Positions 13,831 through 26,379 of a DNA stretch of 64,000 nucleotides are shown piece after piece (position 1 is the first letter of the stretch; each line of letters starts with the position of its first letter). The position numbers were made by a program, and so were the translations under genes. The notes under the pieces were generated by a model. That model saw only the letters and a list, made by a program, of their open reading frames with translations, was not told the origin of the DNA and did no database searches. Source of the stretch: Glandiceps talaboti (Eukaryota > Hemichordata > Enteropneusta > Spengelidae); assembly GCF_964340395.1 (NCBI RefSeq), contig NC_135559.1, forward strand, positions 4,241,001 to 4,305,000, in the 5' to 3' direction.

Positions 13831-14292
13831 TAACTTTGTGAACATCGGTGTTAATGAGCTGTAGTGTCTGGATTCTGAGATAAGTGATTTGGGTCAACAT
13901 AATCTTTTATAAATTTGTCATCTCTGACAAGATATAGTATATCAATAGTCAAAAATACAAACTCCAAATTTTAAAATAACTGTATCAAAACAGTCACATG
14001 GCCCAAAATCTTCTATTTGTGGTCTCAAATTGCTATCTTCTACTTTCTGAAGTTGCCAGTTGAGATGAGAAATTATATACAAGAGTTTGAGTCAATTGAC
14101 TGTTTTGATATTAGATATTTTTACAAAAATATCATGGTCTGAGTATATATATCAGAAACTCAGTGATACTATAGTTTCGTAGCTCTCATTTGATAAAAAT
14201 GCTAAGAACACAATGAGAGTGTGAGAGGCATCTGATTCTATTTACTCTACTGGTATACACCATTACTTCGTACTAAGGCCTAACAAATATTT

Positions 14293-14623
14293 GTTTGGTT
14301 CCGGTTACCCGACCCCACCTACTTTTGAACTGTTGACCCTAAACTTTTTACGTATTTGAAATAAAATCACGAAAATTGTGAAGTCTCGCGAAAAATAGTG
14401 GATGTGGAAACTGGCCAACTTAAAAAGACAACATAAAAATGTTCTTTGAATCTGTAATGGCTGTACATCTGATGGGAAGAAACCAATAACACAGAGACCA
14501 TATGGAAAACAATGGAAAACATAACTACCTGAACTAGATACTCACATATGAAATAAATGTATAAAAATAACAATTTAAAAAAAAATCCACCAAGCCCACC
14601 AGTTCTAAAATTGAGAACCACAC
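14293..14623 (-). mobile_element. Dispersed GTKTGGTTCC-ended repeat, copy 2
   Basis: 331-bp copy in reverse orientation. It starts GTTTGGTTCCGGTTACCCGA on the + strand and ends GAGAACCACAC. Internal blocks match copies 1 and 3. The ends form short terminal inverted repeats. Confidence 0.85.
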
Positions 14624-15649
14624 AATTTTTTTTAATGTGAACTCGACACAAGAAATACCAAACAGTAATGACTGTTCCGTCTCATTGAAAAGCAAGTCTT
14701 TCTGGAAGCAGTCGTTTCCTGTAAACTTTCCATTCCATCATGTAAATCTAAACATCAAATGATGTCACAGAAAGACTTCACTTGAGCAGTGCAGCCCTTA
14801 CCTTGATGAATACAATCACTTTGAATTAGTTAAGTGCTTAGTTTGACATGAGTGGGTGGTGGGAGAGGAAGATCTTCTCAAGCACATCTCAGGAATGATT
14901 ATGTAGACTTTCTTATGTGTATGTACATGTCTTCAGACAAATCTCAACTACATCACTTGTATGTAAATGTCTGTGATACAGTGTGTTTTCAAATCACAGT
15001 AATTGAGATGGGGAAACTAGGAAAAGATAGAACAGTTTCAAGTGCATGTAAAATTACTTTTGAGGAGTGCTACTCCCTCCCATTTTAACCCCTACCCTGA
15101 TAAAGTCAGAGAATCTATTTTTTTTCTTGATGACAGTATGTTTGATGTTATTGATGTGGGTACTACCATATCCTTGTATTTTATCAACATTCAGAGAAAC
15201 TCATAATTTTATCGCATCTTTTGTTGTTCATTCTTTTGTAATTGACAGGTGCTGCCTTTTTCTCTGGCAGACTGAGAGAAATGTATTGATAGCCATAGAC
15301 AAGATGATCATTACCACATAGTAGTTTGTCAGTTTCAATGGGAATGTGTTATCTGAACAGTGAAGAGGTCAATTTAAGGTCATGACTACTGCCCTCAACT
15401 ATACTTCTCAATTAATGGAGTCATCAACTGTTTCAACATGGCTGACTTTTCAATGATCCATAATAGAGTACCTCTTTACCAATATTTTACAGTAAAGGGA
15501 GTTTGACTGAATGAAATTTACTCCATTCATCCCTTGATAAAATTTGACTGTCTTTATTTACTGTGGAACCAACCTGTCCACTGCACTGTCCTCATACATT
15601 GTTATAATAACTTTATTACACAACTGCATAATCAGAGAATACAGTAAGG

Positions 15650-15654
<5 letters not shown>

Positions 15655-15688
<34 letters not shown>

Positions 15689-15689
15689 C
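15655..15689 (+). repeat. (AAC)n microsatellite
   Basis: About 11 AAC units followed by an A-rich stretch. With the sequence at 15590-15650 it may be the tail of a retroposon. Confidence 0.9.
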
Positions 15690-16176
15690 AAATAATAACA
15701 AAACATTTTTAAAAATACAAAATAAATAAATATAAGTACATCTACAAGTTTTTCGAAAATTTGGCAGGCGGAAGATGATTTTGCATCATATTTAAAAAAG
15801 ATAAATTTCTATTGATACTACTAATTGTTAATCACACTCTGTTTTCCTTTGTAAACTTAAAATTGGACTATCTATAAAATGTATCTCATCATCAACTAAA
15901 TTTAAATTACATCTTTTACAAAATCTTAAATCAACAGGAATTCTTGGGGATCTCCTTCTACCTAATTCTATTTCTAAAGTATGGGCACTTCACCTAAATT
16001 TTGATAATAATTTCTGTAAACTAAAATCCCTGATATTACTTAAATAATTTTCAAATTCAAAATTTTCAAATTCAGCTATTATTATAGTTGGTCTACCTTC
16101 TGGAGTCTATGAGGGCTAAGAGGTATGACCAGGAAGAAACTCAGGAAGAAATGAAAACCTGGAATAATAACTGAAT

Positions 16177-17015
16177 ATGTTAATAGCACACATGTTTTAT
16201 ATCAAAATAACAGCCTAGGGTAATTTACACTGACAAGCCATGACATAAACCTCATTTCAATGTAATTACACATACTAAGTAGAACAATAATGCCTGTAGA
16301 CAATTTCTATGACTATTGGTTTATGATAAATGTTGTAGTTACATTCAGTCATATACAGTACAAGTACTGCTCTGGCAATTGAGGTATGACCAGGTAACAA
16401 TATATGTTGACAGCGGAGTAGACAGTTATGGAACATAGAAGGAAGATAAAAATATATAAACTGAAGAAAATACACACACATGTACAATAAGATGATGAGT
16501 TCTCTGTTGATCAGATGTGAAAGAAAAATTACAATGTACATGAAAATTTGAAATCATAAAATGACACAAAATTGCTTCGCAGTTATCTAAAATTTACGGC
16601 GTCGAAAGATCGAGATACATATACATACATATTCACAATAGAACTATTAAGTGATTTATATTGCACATTCGCTAGTAACAATCTTATGGGATGCAGTGGA
16701 CTTTAGCAGTACAGCCCTTAACTTGATGAATTTACCTGCTTACCATCATTAACATTAAACACTGGTAGGGAACCTTGGTAAAATAACTAGGAAAAATCAA
16801 TAGCACATATGTTTAAAAACTTTTATATCAAAGTGACAGCCTAGGGTAATTTACACTGGCAAGCCATGACACAAACCCCATTTCACTGTAATTACACTAC
16901 TAAGTAGAACAACAATGCCTGTAGACAATTTCTGTGATTATTGGTTTATGATAAATACATCAATTACATTCACTCATGTACGGAACAAGTACTACTATGG
17001 CAATTGAGGTCTTGG
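16177..17015. repeat. ~217-bp direct duplication (16177-16395 and 16798-17015)
   Basis: Both copies contain ACAGCCTAGGGTAATTTACA, AAGCCATGACA, CTAAGTAGAACAA.AATGCC, TGTAGACAATTTCT and TTGGTTTATGATAAAT, then GGCAATTGAGGT. They are diverged at perhaps 10-15% of positions by eye, and the spacer is about 400 bp. Confidence 0.9.
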
Positions 17016-17279
17016 TTGACTAAGATAGACACAAACTAAAACTGTCATTGCAACATATTAATATATAAGCTATTGAATTTAATATTATATTCACAGTAGG
17101 GTGGCATTTCTATTGACTTATGATTATCTTGCAATATACATTTGTGGGCACTTTGTATGTTTACCCCATCTTGATCACAGATTTGTATACATGTATATAA
17201 ACCATCGTTTAATTTCACAAATGTCAAAATCTTCATGCTTTGTGAAGTGAACCTGTGTTGCTCCCTGCCTCCAACTCCA

Positions 17280-17700
17280 GCCAGTAGCATGGTGAAATGG
17301 TCATACTGCCAACCAGTAAATCATATTGCATGATGATATTTCTAGGATGGTGTGTTTATCTGTCTAGCCAGACAAATGATGAACTTAAATTATCATTACA
17401 GGGGTTCTACCATATTTATAGATTCAAAATATCAAATGTTCTGCTGAATTTAAGTTAATGGGTGCTTCTTCAACTGCTATTAAGCTAGTGAAGTAGTCAT
17501 ACTGCCAACCAATACATCATATGTCATTGTGATAATATTGCTAGTGGCATGGATAGTGTGTTTATCTGTTTATCTGTCTGGGCAGACACAGTGATGAACT
17601 CATACTACAACCAGTACATCATATACCATCATGATAATATTGCTAGTGGCAAGGATAGTGTGTTTATCTGTTTATCTGACTAGTCAGACATGTGATGAAA
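17280..17700. repeat. Three diverged tandem units
   Basis: Units share CATACTGCCAACCA, TACATCATAT, GATAATATTGCTAGTGGCA and GGATAGTGTGTTTATCTG at about 17300, 17500 and 17600. Confidence 0.7.
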
Positions 17701-18614
17701 TCAACTGATACATCTATTACACCCTGCAGGCTGTGTACAAGTACACGTCTTATTTCAATAACACATACTGAGTATTTGAAGGAAAGATGTAGTGTGTCCA
17801 ACAACGGAAATGAAATGTCAGAGTATGATTTAATGATGAGATACACGGTTTATATAATGTGACATGAATTTACTGACCTAAGAAGTTGATAGCCGGAACT
17901 AGTTACTGTAACTATTTTTCAAAAGTGAAAACTAAAGTGAAAGATTTACAATAGATTAAAAAGTATTTGATTGATGTAGACTTCAGTGACTGTTTTATAC
18001 ACATTCTTTACTGGTATGTTGGGTGAAAATGAACTATTTTTGTGACTCAAGTGTTGAAATAAAATATGTAGGTTGATCACTTTACCCTAACAGTTAGCCT
18101 ATATATAGACTTGTCATTGAGTTTCAAATCTAGCAGTCATTTTCAACTACATATGAAAAAATAACGATTACTCTCTGGACTGTAATAGTCCAAGTGTAGA
18201 TAGCTACATTAGACTGACAGATCAAACATTGTGGGTAGGTCTAATCTCCCTTTCCCCAATGGGAAAGGCTGATAAGCCCCCTGAAAAAAAACTGCATGTT
18301 GAATTTGTTATAAAATGTAAAAGTCATCATTGAATCTGTGAATATTTACTTGTAAAAATTAAGTTTTAAGAAAGAACATTTTTGCAAAGAGTTTGTGTGA
18401 TGGTCTATTGACTCTACAGTATGTAATAGTAAACTAAATGGCAATTCAGAAGTCATTGTATGTAGTTTATTTTAAGTAGACATGGCATTATAGAGTATTA
18501 AGCTGTCATTTTTGACATGTCAGTTGAATAGCTCTCACAATCCAGTATTTATAACTCCTCAAAATAATCACTTTGTTCGATGTAAAATGACAAGAACTTG
18601 CTCCTTTGCATATG

Positions 18615-18685
18615 AATTTAAAACATTTTATTTCTACATTTCGATCCTGCACAAAGGACTTTCATCAGGAATCTAAAAAGGAATA
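18615..18685 (-). mobile_element. Possible retroelement 3' end remnant
   Basis: On the minus strand it reads GATTCCTGATGAAAGTCCTT then TGTGCAGGATCGAAATGTAG and AAATAAAA. The CTGATGAAG...GAAAYGT...AATAAA pattern is often seen downstream of Penelope-like and some other retroelement coding regions. No coding sequence remains. Confidence 0.35.
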
Positions 18686-18811
18686 AAATAACTCTGGAAA
18701 ACTGATCTCTGCTGATTCAGCAAACTCATAAATCAGTTGATTACTAATAGGTCGACGAAATAATAATGGTTTAACCACTCTACTACAGGATTAGGGTTGA
18801 TTTCTGTGTTA

Positions 18812-18846
18812 CGACCTTTGACCTCCAAAGCTATGACCTTTGACCT
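18812..18846 (-). promoter_or_regulatory. Duplicated nuclear-receptor DR1-like site
   Basis: TGACCTTTGACCT at 18834-18846 is the exact reverse complement of AGGTCAAAGGTCA, the DR1 consensus for HNF4/RXR-type receptors. A copy with one mismatch (CGACCTTTGACCT) lies at 18812-18824, as part of a 22-bp direct repeat. Confidence 0.45.
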
Positions 18847-19487
18847 CCAAAGCTATATTCAGGAACTGAGATCAGTAGAAATAGAACACACGATACAGTA
18901 AGACATCCAGCTGATATACCGGCATTCGATCGGATTAAGTTATTTTCACTCCTTAGGAAAATATGTCATTCTGACTGGCATGTGTTGGCGGGATAGACAA
19001 AGGAATGTATGATATTTCTTACTTGTTTTGTGATTTCTGTTTTAAAAAATGGCATCTTTTTGTCAAAATAATGGATTATATGTTTATATTGATGGGGTAC
19101 GCAACACATTTCTGTGAAAGAATATTATTTGAGTTATACTGAAATTTGACTCTTCCAGATTAAGTGTCTAGCAAAATCACAATATTGTGAACTAGCTAAT
19201 ATTGTAAAGTAATCCAGTGAAATTAAAAACCAAGTATTTCATACATGACTTAACTTTCCCTGATTTGTGTCACAGTATAATGTCACTTTTTTGAACAATT
19301 ATTTAGATTCAAAGTTTACTGTATTATTCATAGATATTTCTATGGCCCTCACCAGGTACAGGTTTTCTTTTCTTTTCTTTTCAGTTGTGTATCATTTTCC
19401 CTTTGTGTCTGGTGAAAATAAATAATATGAATATGAATATGAATAATAATGATAATAATAAATTCTTATGAGACATAAAAATATATT

Positions 19488-19826
19488 GTGTGGTTCCGAT
19501 TGCATTCAATTTTAAAATAGGTGGGGTAGGTAGATTTTTTCTTTTCTTTTATTATATATATTTTTTCTGTGTGAGTATCTAGTTCAGGTTTTCCATTGTT
19601 TTCCAAATGGTCTCTCTGTTGTTTATTTCTTCCTATCAGATGTACACCCATTACAGATTGGAAGAATAGTTTATAGTGTCTTTTTAGTTGATGTCAGTTT
19701 CCGCATCCACTATTTCTTGCGAGACTTCACGATTTTCGCTATTTTATTATTGTTTTTCTCGAATACATAAAAAAAGTTTAGGGTCACCGTGAAAATCTAG
19801 GTGGGGTCGGGTAACTGGAACCAAAC
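19488..19826 (+). mobile_element. Dispersed GTKTGGTTCC-ended repeat, copy 3
   Basis: 339 bp, from GTGTGGTTCCGATTGCATTC to GGGTAACTGGAACCAAAC, with terminal inverted repeats of about 10 bp and an internal TAGGTGGGGTAGGTAGATTT block. Confidence 0.85.
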
Positions 19827-21299
19827 AACTTTTTTTATTTGGCATGAGTGCATTACACAACAACCTCAAAGGTGAATCATTAGAAAAACATTAATGTTAT
19901 TTCATATGTGTTATTACAATTCAACTTAGTACTGTAGACCTGGACATTTTCGCTAAACATCTATTTTGGCTTATTTTGCTGGTCAACAAATATACTAAAA
20001 TAAGCAGTGACTAAAATACTTTCTTGTATCTGAATGCAATGTACCATCTGGCAGTTAGTAAAAATTAGTCTTTGAAAAGTAGCTGAAAACTGAAATTGGA
20101 GTGTTACTAAATCACTTATCAATTACAGTAACTAGATAGACTAAATACATGTATGTATTTCCTTTAATTGAAAGTGATCCTAGTTGGTAAGTAGAGAATG
20201 GCATCCTTCAGGCACCAATGTTGTTATTTTCAAATGTCAAAAGTCATTGACCAAATAAACTACTAGTGACCTTCCATGTGATAATGTTAGTTACCATATC
20301 AGTTGCCAAAAAGATAACTTGTCTACAGTTTCTGTTGGTTAGAACACAAACTCTTTTTTTACACAATCAAAATATCCACAAGTACACCATTATGAAGCAT
20401 ATGTCTGTGACATTTGTTTTTTCACTTTGCACTTGTTTCCAGAGAAGATGGGTATTATCTTTTCTGTTTGATATCTGAAAGCAGTTACACCACAATGTCA
20501 TGATATTTCACCATCCTTGACAAAAATGGTAGATTAGTTTGTCGAAAATAAAATGATGTGAAAATTCTGGTGCAGTGATGCTCTGCAGTGTCCATCCAAG
20601 AAAGACACTTTTTAAAATAGTTTTTAAAATAATCTTTCAAGATTTAGTCCGTTTGTGGACTCATTTACTTCTGATATTCTTAAAATTGTGATAATTGAAA
20701 ACTTGCTGATTTTATTGGATAACTTGTTATAGTGAATGTGAACCTCTCCTTGTTTGTTAATGTGAATTAGTATACTCTTTAGTACCTGAAAATCCGTAAA
20801 AGGGACTTTTATCATGTCATATGATGTTCAAGAGAATATGAGTAGGCAAGATTGAGATGTACAGGGTTGCTTAGGATCTAGGACTAGGAGCATTTGTTTT
20901 GATCCAGCCAATTTGTAAGTTCTGCCTATGGGGGCGCTGTTCACACAGAAAGAATTCTTGATCCTCTCATGGCATTCTATTTTTAGACATACACAGTAGC
21001 TCAGTATTGATGCCATCTATGGATGTTAGGGCAGTAAATTTATCTGCATATCTTATTTCACATATTTCTCATACCTGAAAATAAGAACATGGAATCGCTG
21101 TAACTGGAAATAGTGTCAAATGTCAGTAATCAGGTGACAGTGATTGAGAGCTATACAGGATAAATATATGGCAAGATCTGTTAATGATACAACATAGGTC
21201 TGATGTAGGGATACTAACCCTATTTATACCATGCACAAGCCAAGTTAATGTCTTTGAACAGAAAATATGGATTATATATCCAGGTTGTTCTATGTCATG

Positions 21300-21575
21300 A
21301 CAACCCATGTCTACATCACTGGTTCTGTGGTGCTTGAAATATGAGTCAAAATGTTCCAAATCACATTTACTTTTACTTTTCCATGAATTATTCTTGAAAG
21401 GTATTATATTATTCCCCAACATTTTTCTTTCATTCAGCCAGAAAATGCTATTGTCGAGGAATGCCCCATGGGTTTTATCAGTACTCAGTAGTCTAGCAAC
21501 TCGTAGTGATAAGGCCCCTCGGGTTATTCATATTTTCCTTGGCTGAACAAAGGAAAAATTAAATATTGGGGAATA
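21300..21575 (+). mobile_element. MITE-like element, copy A
   Basis: The right portion (21411-21575) is an inverted repeat: ATTCCCCAACATTTTTCTTT...CAGCCAGAAAAT on the left and TTTTCCTTGGCTGAACAAAG...TTGGGGAAT on the right. An inverted copy of the whole segment is at 23148-23420. Confidence 0.75.
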
Positions 21576-21579
21576 TTGC

Positions 21580-21610
21580 CTATCAATTAATCAATCAATC
21601 AATCAATCAA
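21580..21610 (+). repeat. (AATC)n short tract
   Basis: Six or so ATCA/AATC units adjoining the MITE-like element. Confidence 0.85.
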
Positions 21611-21693
21611 AAGAATTTGTACCAATACAACATAATGTTCTATGGCACTGAACAGGAACTATAGTAGATCAGTGTAAAAGTTAGAAAGCTTAT

Positions 21694-21925
21694 AGATGTT
21701 GTCATTTATACATTCATGTAAGGGTACTGGTGAGAAGAGTTTGTTGAAGTAAACTGAGACTCCCTCACAGACACAGAGAGATGTTGTCATTTATGCATTC
21801 ATGTAAGGGTATTGGTGAGAAGAGTTTGTTAAAGTAAACTGAAACTCCCTCACAGACACAGAGAGATGTTGTCATTTATACATTCAAGTAAGGGTACTGG
21901 TGAGAAGAGTTTGTCAGTTGAAGTT
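21694..21925. repeat. 84-bp tandem repeat, ~2.7 units
   Basis: Unit begins GATGTTGTCATTTATACATT and contains GTAAGGGTACTGGTGAGAAG and CTCCCTCACAGACACAGAGA. Starts are about 21694, 21778 and 21863. Confidence 0.92.
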
Positions 21926-22214
21926 AATCATACTCCACAATTCCTAAAGTCATCACAAAGAGATTTTGTCATTTGTAACTTGTAAACGTTGATGGCAGTA
22001 GACTTGGGGAACGACTATAGTACTGTGCATGTAATTTGATGTGGACTTTGATTAGACATGTCATGTATTATTGATATGCAGTATAATCCCCATATATAGT
22101 CTCATATTAGTATGTAGATTATAACATACAAGTTTTCATCAATTTAAAAAAAATAATCTCTTATGTGCATATTTTGACAGACAATCTATTTTCCATGTAG
22201 GTTTACTATTCGGC

Positions 22215-22613
22215 TGTAAGATGTCATGTTGTTCAGCCCTATCAGACTTCTAAACCACTGTAAGATATGTCATGTTGTTCAGCCCTATCAGGCTTCTAAA
22301 CCACTGTAAGATATGTTTGTGTTGTTCAGCCCTATCAGGCTTCTAAACCACTGTAAGATATGTCATGTTGTTCAGCCCTATCAGGCTTCTAAACCACTGT
22401 AAGATATGTTGTGTTGTTCAGCCCTATTAGACTTCTAAACCACTGTAAGATATGTCATGTTGTTCAGTCCTATCAGGCTTCTAAACCACTGTAAGATATG
22501 TTTGTGTTGTTCAGCCCTATTAGACTTCTAAACCACTGTAAGATATGTCATGTTGTTCAGCCCTATCAGACTTCTAAACCACTGTAAGATATGTCATGTT
22601 GTTCAGCCCTATC
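22215..22613. repeat. 46-bp tandem repeat, ~8.6 units
   Basis: Unit GTCATGTTGTTCAGCCCTAT, CAGACTTCTAAACCACTGTA, AGATAT repeats head to tail with few substitutions (CAGG/TAGA variants and a TTTG/TTGTG variant). A further partial unit is near 22680. Confidence 0.95.
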
Positions 22614-23049
22614 TAGTCTACTAGTCCCAATACGGTATCGATACATGTTTTAGTTAGAGACTATGTTGGCATTCAGACTAAGCCCTATCAGACTTCTTAA
22701 CCTTTTGAGTGCTGACTGATAGCATATCATGAATATCTATATCGTACAGACTACTGGTAGTTACTGTATTCTCATGGATGACTATCATAACAAACTATAA
22801 CCATTTTCTCGCATCTAAAGAATCTATTGCATATTATGACACTTTTTAGTACAATTTTAACATTTTCATATTTGCAAATTGTAGAGTTTTTTGTATATTT
22901 TAAGCATACATTTTCATACATGCAGAATCCAACTTTGTTTTTCAGGTAGCATTTTAAGAATATGCTTCCATAAATATTTATGCATATATTAAAAGGTTAT
23001 TCATTATTCATTGAATTCAAGTAAAATTATTGATTGACATATAAATAAA

Positions 23050-23560
23050 CTTAAGTTAGCATTCATGAATGTGATAATGCTCTTTGAATATATGTTGACG
23101 TACGTGTCCTGATAATTGTACTTATGACCCTGGCAATACTTAGATGTTATTCCCCAATATATTTCTCTGTTCAGGCAAGGAAAATACAAGTGACCTAAGG
23201 GACCTTTGTCACTACAAGTCGCTAGATGAGTATTTTCCAGCTGATTGAAGAAAAATATTGGAGAAAAACATTATTATACCAGTGCCAGTAATATCAAAGA
23301 AAAATCGGGGGAAATAGTAGCAATTTTGAATGTTTTGACTCATATTTTGAACTCGGCAGAACCAATGACATAGACATGTGTTGTAATGACATATACACGC
23401 ATTGTCGTGACATAGAACGACAAGAGTATATATTCCATATTTTTTGTTGGACATGGCTTGGTGTTATGCTCTTTGAATATATGTTGACGTGTTCTGACAA
23501 TTCTAATTAGGACTCTAACATTACTAATTATCATTCCATAGAGGTAACTATATTCCAGTA
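23050..23560. repeat. Local direct duplication flanking MITE copy B
   Basis: TGCTCTTTGAATATATGTTG ACG occurs at about 23078 and 23467, each followed by a TCCTGATAATT or TTCTGACAATT block. Confidence 0.7.
23148..23420 (-). mobile_element. MITE-like element, copy B (inverted)
   Basis: Inverted relative of 21300-21575. TATTCCCCAATATATTTCTC...GCAAGGAAAATAC on one side pairs with GTATTTTCCAGCTGATTGAA...ATATTGGAG, and the distal part (GACTCATATTTTGAA...AGAACCAATGACATAGACAT) matches the left portion of copy A reversed. Confidence 0.7.
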
Positions 23561-25347
23561 TTATCACTGCAGTGTTAGTTTTAGTGGGGAATTAAACCAT
23601 CACTATTCGTTTGAGCTCAGCTGTCGGCAACATCTGATATAATGTATGCATCAAAAAGTAACATATAGTTGCAGTAAATTAGAAAAGAGTGTATCAACAT
23701 GTACATTGATTATGCAATGATTTAGTTTTAAATTAATAATATTCAGTATGAATGTCTTCAAATCTGATGGAATAATATAAATTTTGCACCCATTTGTAAT
23801 TACAGCGCCAAAGTATTAAATGACATATATATTTCACTGTCTAATTCATTAGTGGAACCATAACCAATAATATTTACATCAATCTAGATTTGATTCACAA
23901 AATGAACATCAATCTACACAAAATGAACGTTTAAATTGATGGCACCGGAGACAATGATTTCTGCATATACTTACATATTTAATTCAGCTCACAAAATATG
24001 ACATTAACTTTTAGTAGGAATTAAAACAAGAAATGTCATCAGTGTGATACTGACACTGCAAGTTTCTTTAACATATATGTAATTCAATTAACGTCAATCA
24101 ACAGCAAATTGATGCATGGAGGGTAAAGTTGAAAGGTCAAACATGCCAAGTTGACCTTTGGTTGGGATCAAATTCGAGCTCATTCAGTAATCCAGTCATG
24201 TCTGTATAAGAGACGTGAAAGGAAATAGTTGTGTATCTAGACTTTAGGACTGTAGTGAGTCAGTACAAAGATTAGCATTCATGATAGCTCAGTAATGATG
24301 TCATTAACCAGACGTAAATGACCTCATCACGACCCCATGAACTTTGTCAGACTGGTTTCTATACTTAGACTGTATAGTTTCAGTACCTAAATATTAGCCA
24401 TGGGCAGTCTTTGCTAAAGTGTACTCACTGTACTGTACTCTATTTGTTATGGATTACAGGTTCTTAAATTGGGTTGTCAGGATATGCATATTTCATATAT
24501 TGGTATATGTACAGAGCTTTCGGTGTGTCACAGATGGGTGTTTCAAATTTACATTTTGTATGTGTCTGTCCTCACTGATGTAATTATTTTATTCCTGAAA
24601 TTGAACAAAATAAAATGATTGCATTTAGAATATTATTCTGGTTCAAACATGTAGAGTGAATTAAGTTTTCTTTCATGTACATGCGCAATTTTAAATCTCT
24701 GTGCAAGTTGCCATAGATACATGTATTTATAGTTTTGTCTATGTACCTAGCTGTATTTTCCAGTTCATTACATTTCAGTCTTGCTCACATAAACAGTTTC
24801 CAAAGTCAACAAGAGAGGCCATAGTCTGTCTATGCATATATGCCTACATGTCTCGCAAACTACTAACTTCATTAAAACAATTTTAGAAGGAAATATGGCC
24901 GTCAACCTCTGTAGTCTACACAAAATATATCTACATTTCTTGTATTGAGACTAAAAATCAGTAATTTTTTGCAAAAAAAATAAAATAATTTAAAACATTT
25001 TGAAATTACCGAAAGACTGAAAACTGTAGTAGCGTTCTGTCTACATACATATACATGTATCTAGCTGAATTTCCCATTTTATTGCTTCAAAATGAACTGA
25101 TTTTTATTCAAAATGGTTTCAAATGTCAGTGCAACTTTCTGCAGTCTAGTTACACAAATATATATATTGGAAATGACAGACTCAGATTATACGTAGTTTC
25201 AATATAAAATATATATAATATGAAATATATTTTTTTTAAAAAGACAGTGATGGCTGTCATATAGACTAAGTTGCATAGGTATTGGAAACCATTTATACTG
25301 CAACTTCATTTACAAACAATTTTAAAAAGGAAATATGACTGTCAACA

Positions 25348-25399
25348 TCCACACACACACACACACACACACACATATCTATCTATATATATATACATG

Positions 25400-25473
<74 letters not shown>
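25348..25473 (+). repeat. (AC)n, (AT)n and (GT)n compound microsatellite
   Basis: (CA)n at 25348-25376, TATC/TA steps, then (GT)n for about 66 bp from 25406. Complementary (CA)/(TG) runs can fold back on each other. Confidence 0.97.
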
Positions 25474-25474
<1 letters not shown>

Positions 25475-25620
25475 TATTGTTTATTAAGGTGTTCTATGTG
25501 GACTTAACAAATTATACAGTACTTAAAAATAAAATTTACAAAACCAAAAAAGCCTTATCCAGCCCTCTGGCTTATAGGACACAAATAATATCAAATTAAA
25601 TAAATAAATAAATAAATAGC
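25474..25620 (-). mobile_element. Possible LINE/retroposon 3' tail
   Basis: GATATTGTTTATTAAGGTGT, then CCAGCCCTCTGGCTTATAGG and (AAAT)n, next to the microsatellite. This looks like a minus-strand retroposon tail without coding sequence. Confidence 0.35.
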
Positions 25621-26379
25621 ACATACGTCTCTGTTGTAGATAAAGTTTTTCCTATGGTTAAAGGCTTCATGTAAAATGTTTACAGTATGAATGGGAAATT
25701 TTATCATTAAATGTTGTAGTTTATCGTGTAATTTAACATGTATTCAAAATCAGTTTGAAAATAGTAGGAAGCCTGTAAGCTGTCGTTAGATACATGTATG
25801 TATGTATGTATGGTCAAAGAAACCGCCAGCAAATCAAATTGGAGAAGCTCTACGTGAATTGCATATTTTTTCCCACATTTTGTTTTCTGAGGCTAATTGT
25901 CTACGACAATCCCACCAGCACGATTCCCAAAGTAGCTAGATTTTCAGCAAATGAATAATAAATGTATTCCCTGTAAGTGTAAACTTAAAAGATCTGATGG
26001 ACAGAGTGGATTTATTATTGTTGAATACATCTTTGGTTTTATCTGAAACAGAATAAAAAATTATATAGAATATTAGAAGTCAAATCTAACACGTTTCATG
26101 AGTAAAACTGATGAAATTTATTGCAATAGATTCTTTTAAATACTCTCAGGGAGTGTTTTTGATGGCGTCTGAAATTAAAAAGGTATTTATAGAACCAAAT
26201 GATAGATGTGAATGATGCAGATAGAATAAAATACTATGTCATGTTTTATAAGTAACCAGTAACCAGTTTTATTATTCTTATGGAAATTCTATTTATTATT
26301 ATATTAAATTCTTCATTAATGCCAAGTCTCGTGTGACATATTTATTTACCCGTGTCCTTAACACTTTCAATATTTGACG

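Noticed and set aside
18615-18685. Intact Penelope-like or other retrotransposon
   Set aside because: Only a short 3'-end-like motif is present; no reverse transcriptase or endonuclease frame was found in the surrounding kilobases.
21307-21546. 79-residue plus-strand ORF (MSTSLVLWCLKYESKC...)
   Set aside because: It lies within MITE-like copy A, and a similar peptide appears from the inverted copy at 23.3 kb, so it reflects shared repeat sequence rather than a gene.
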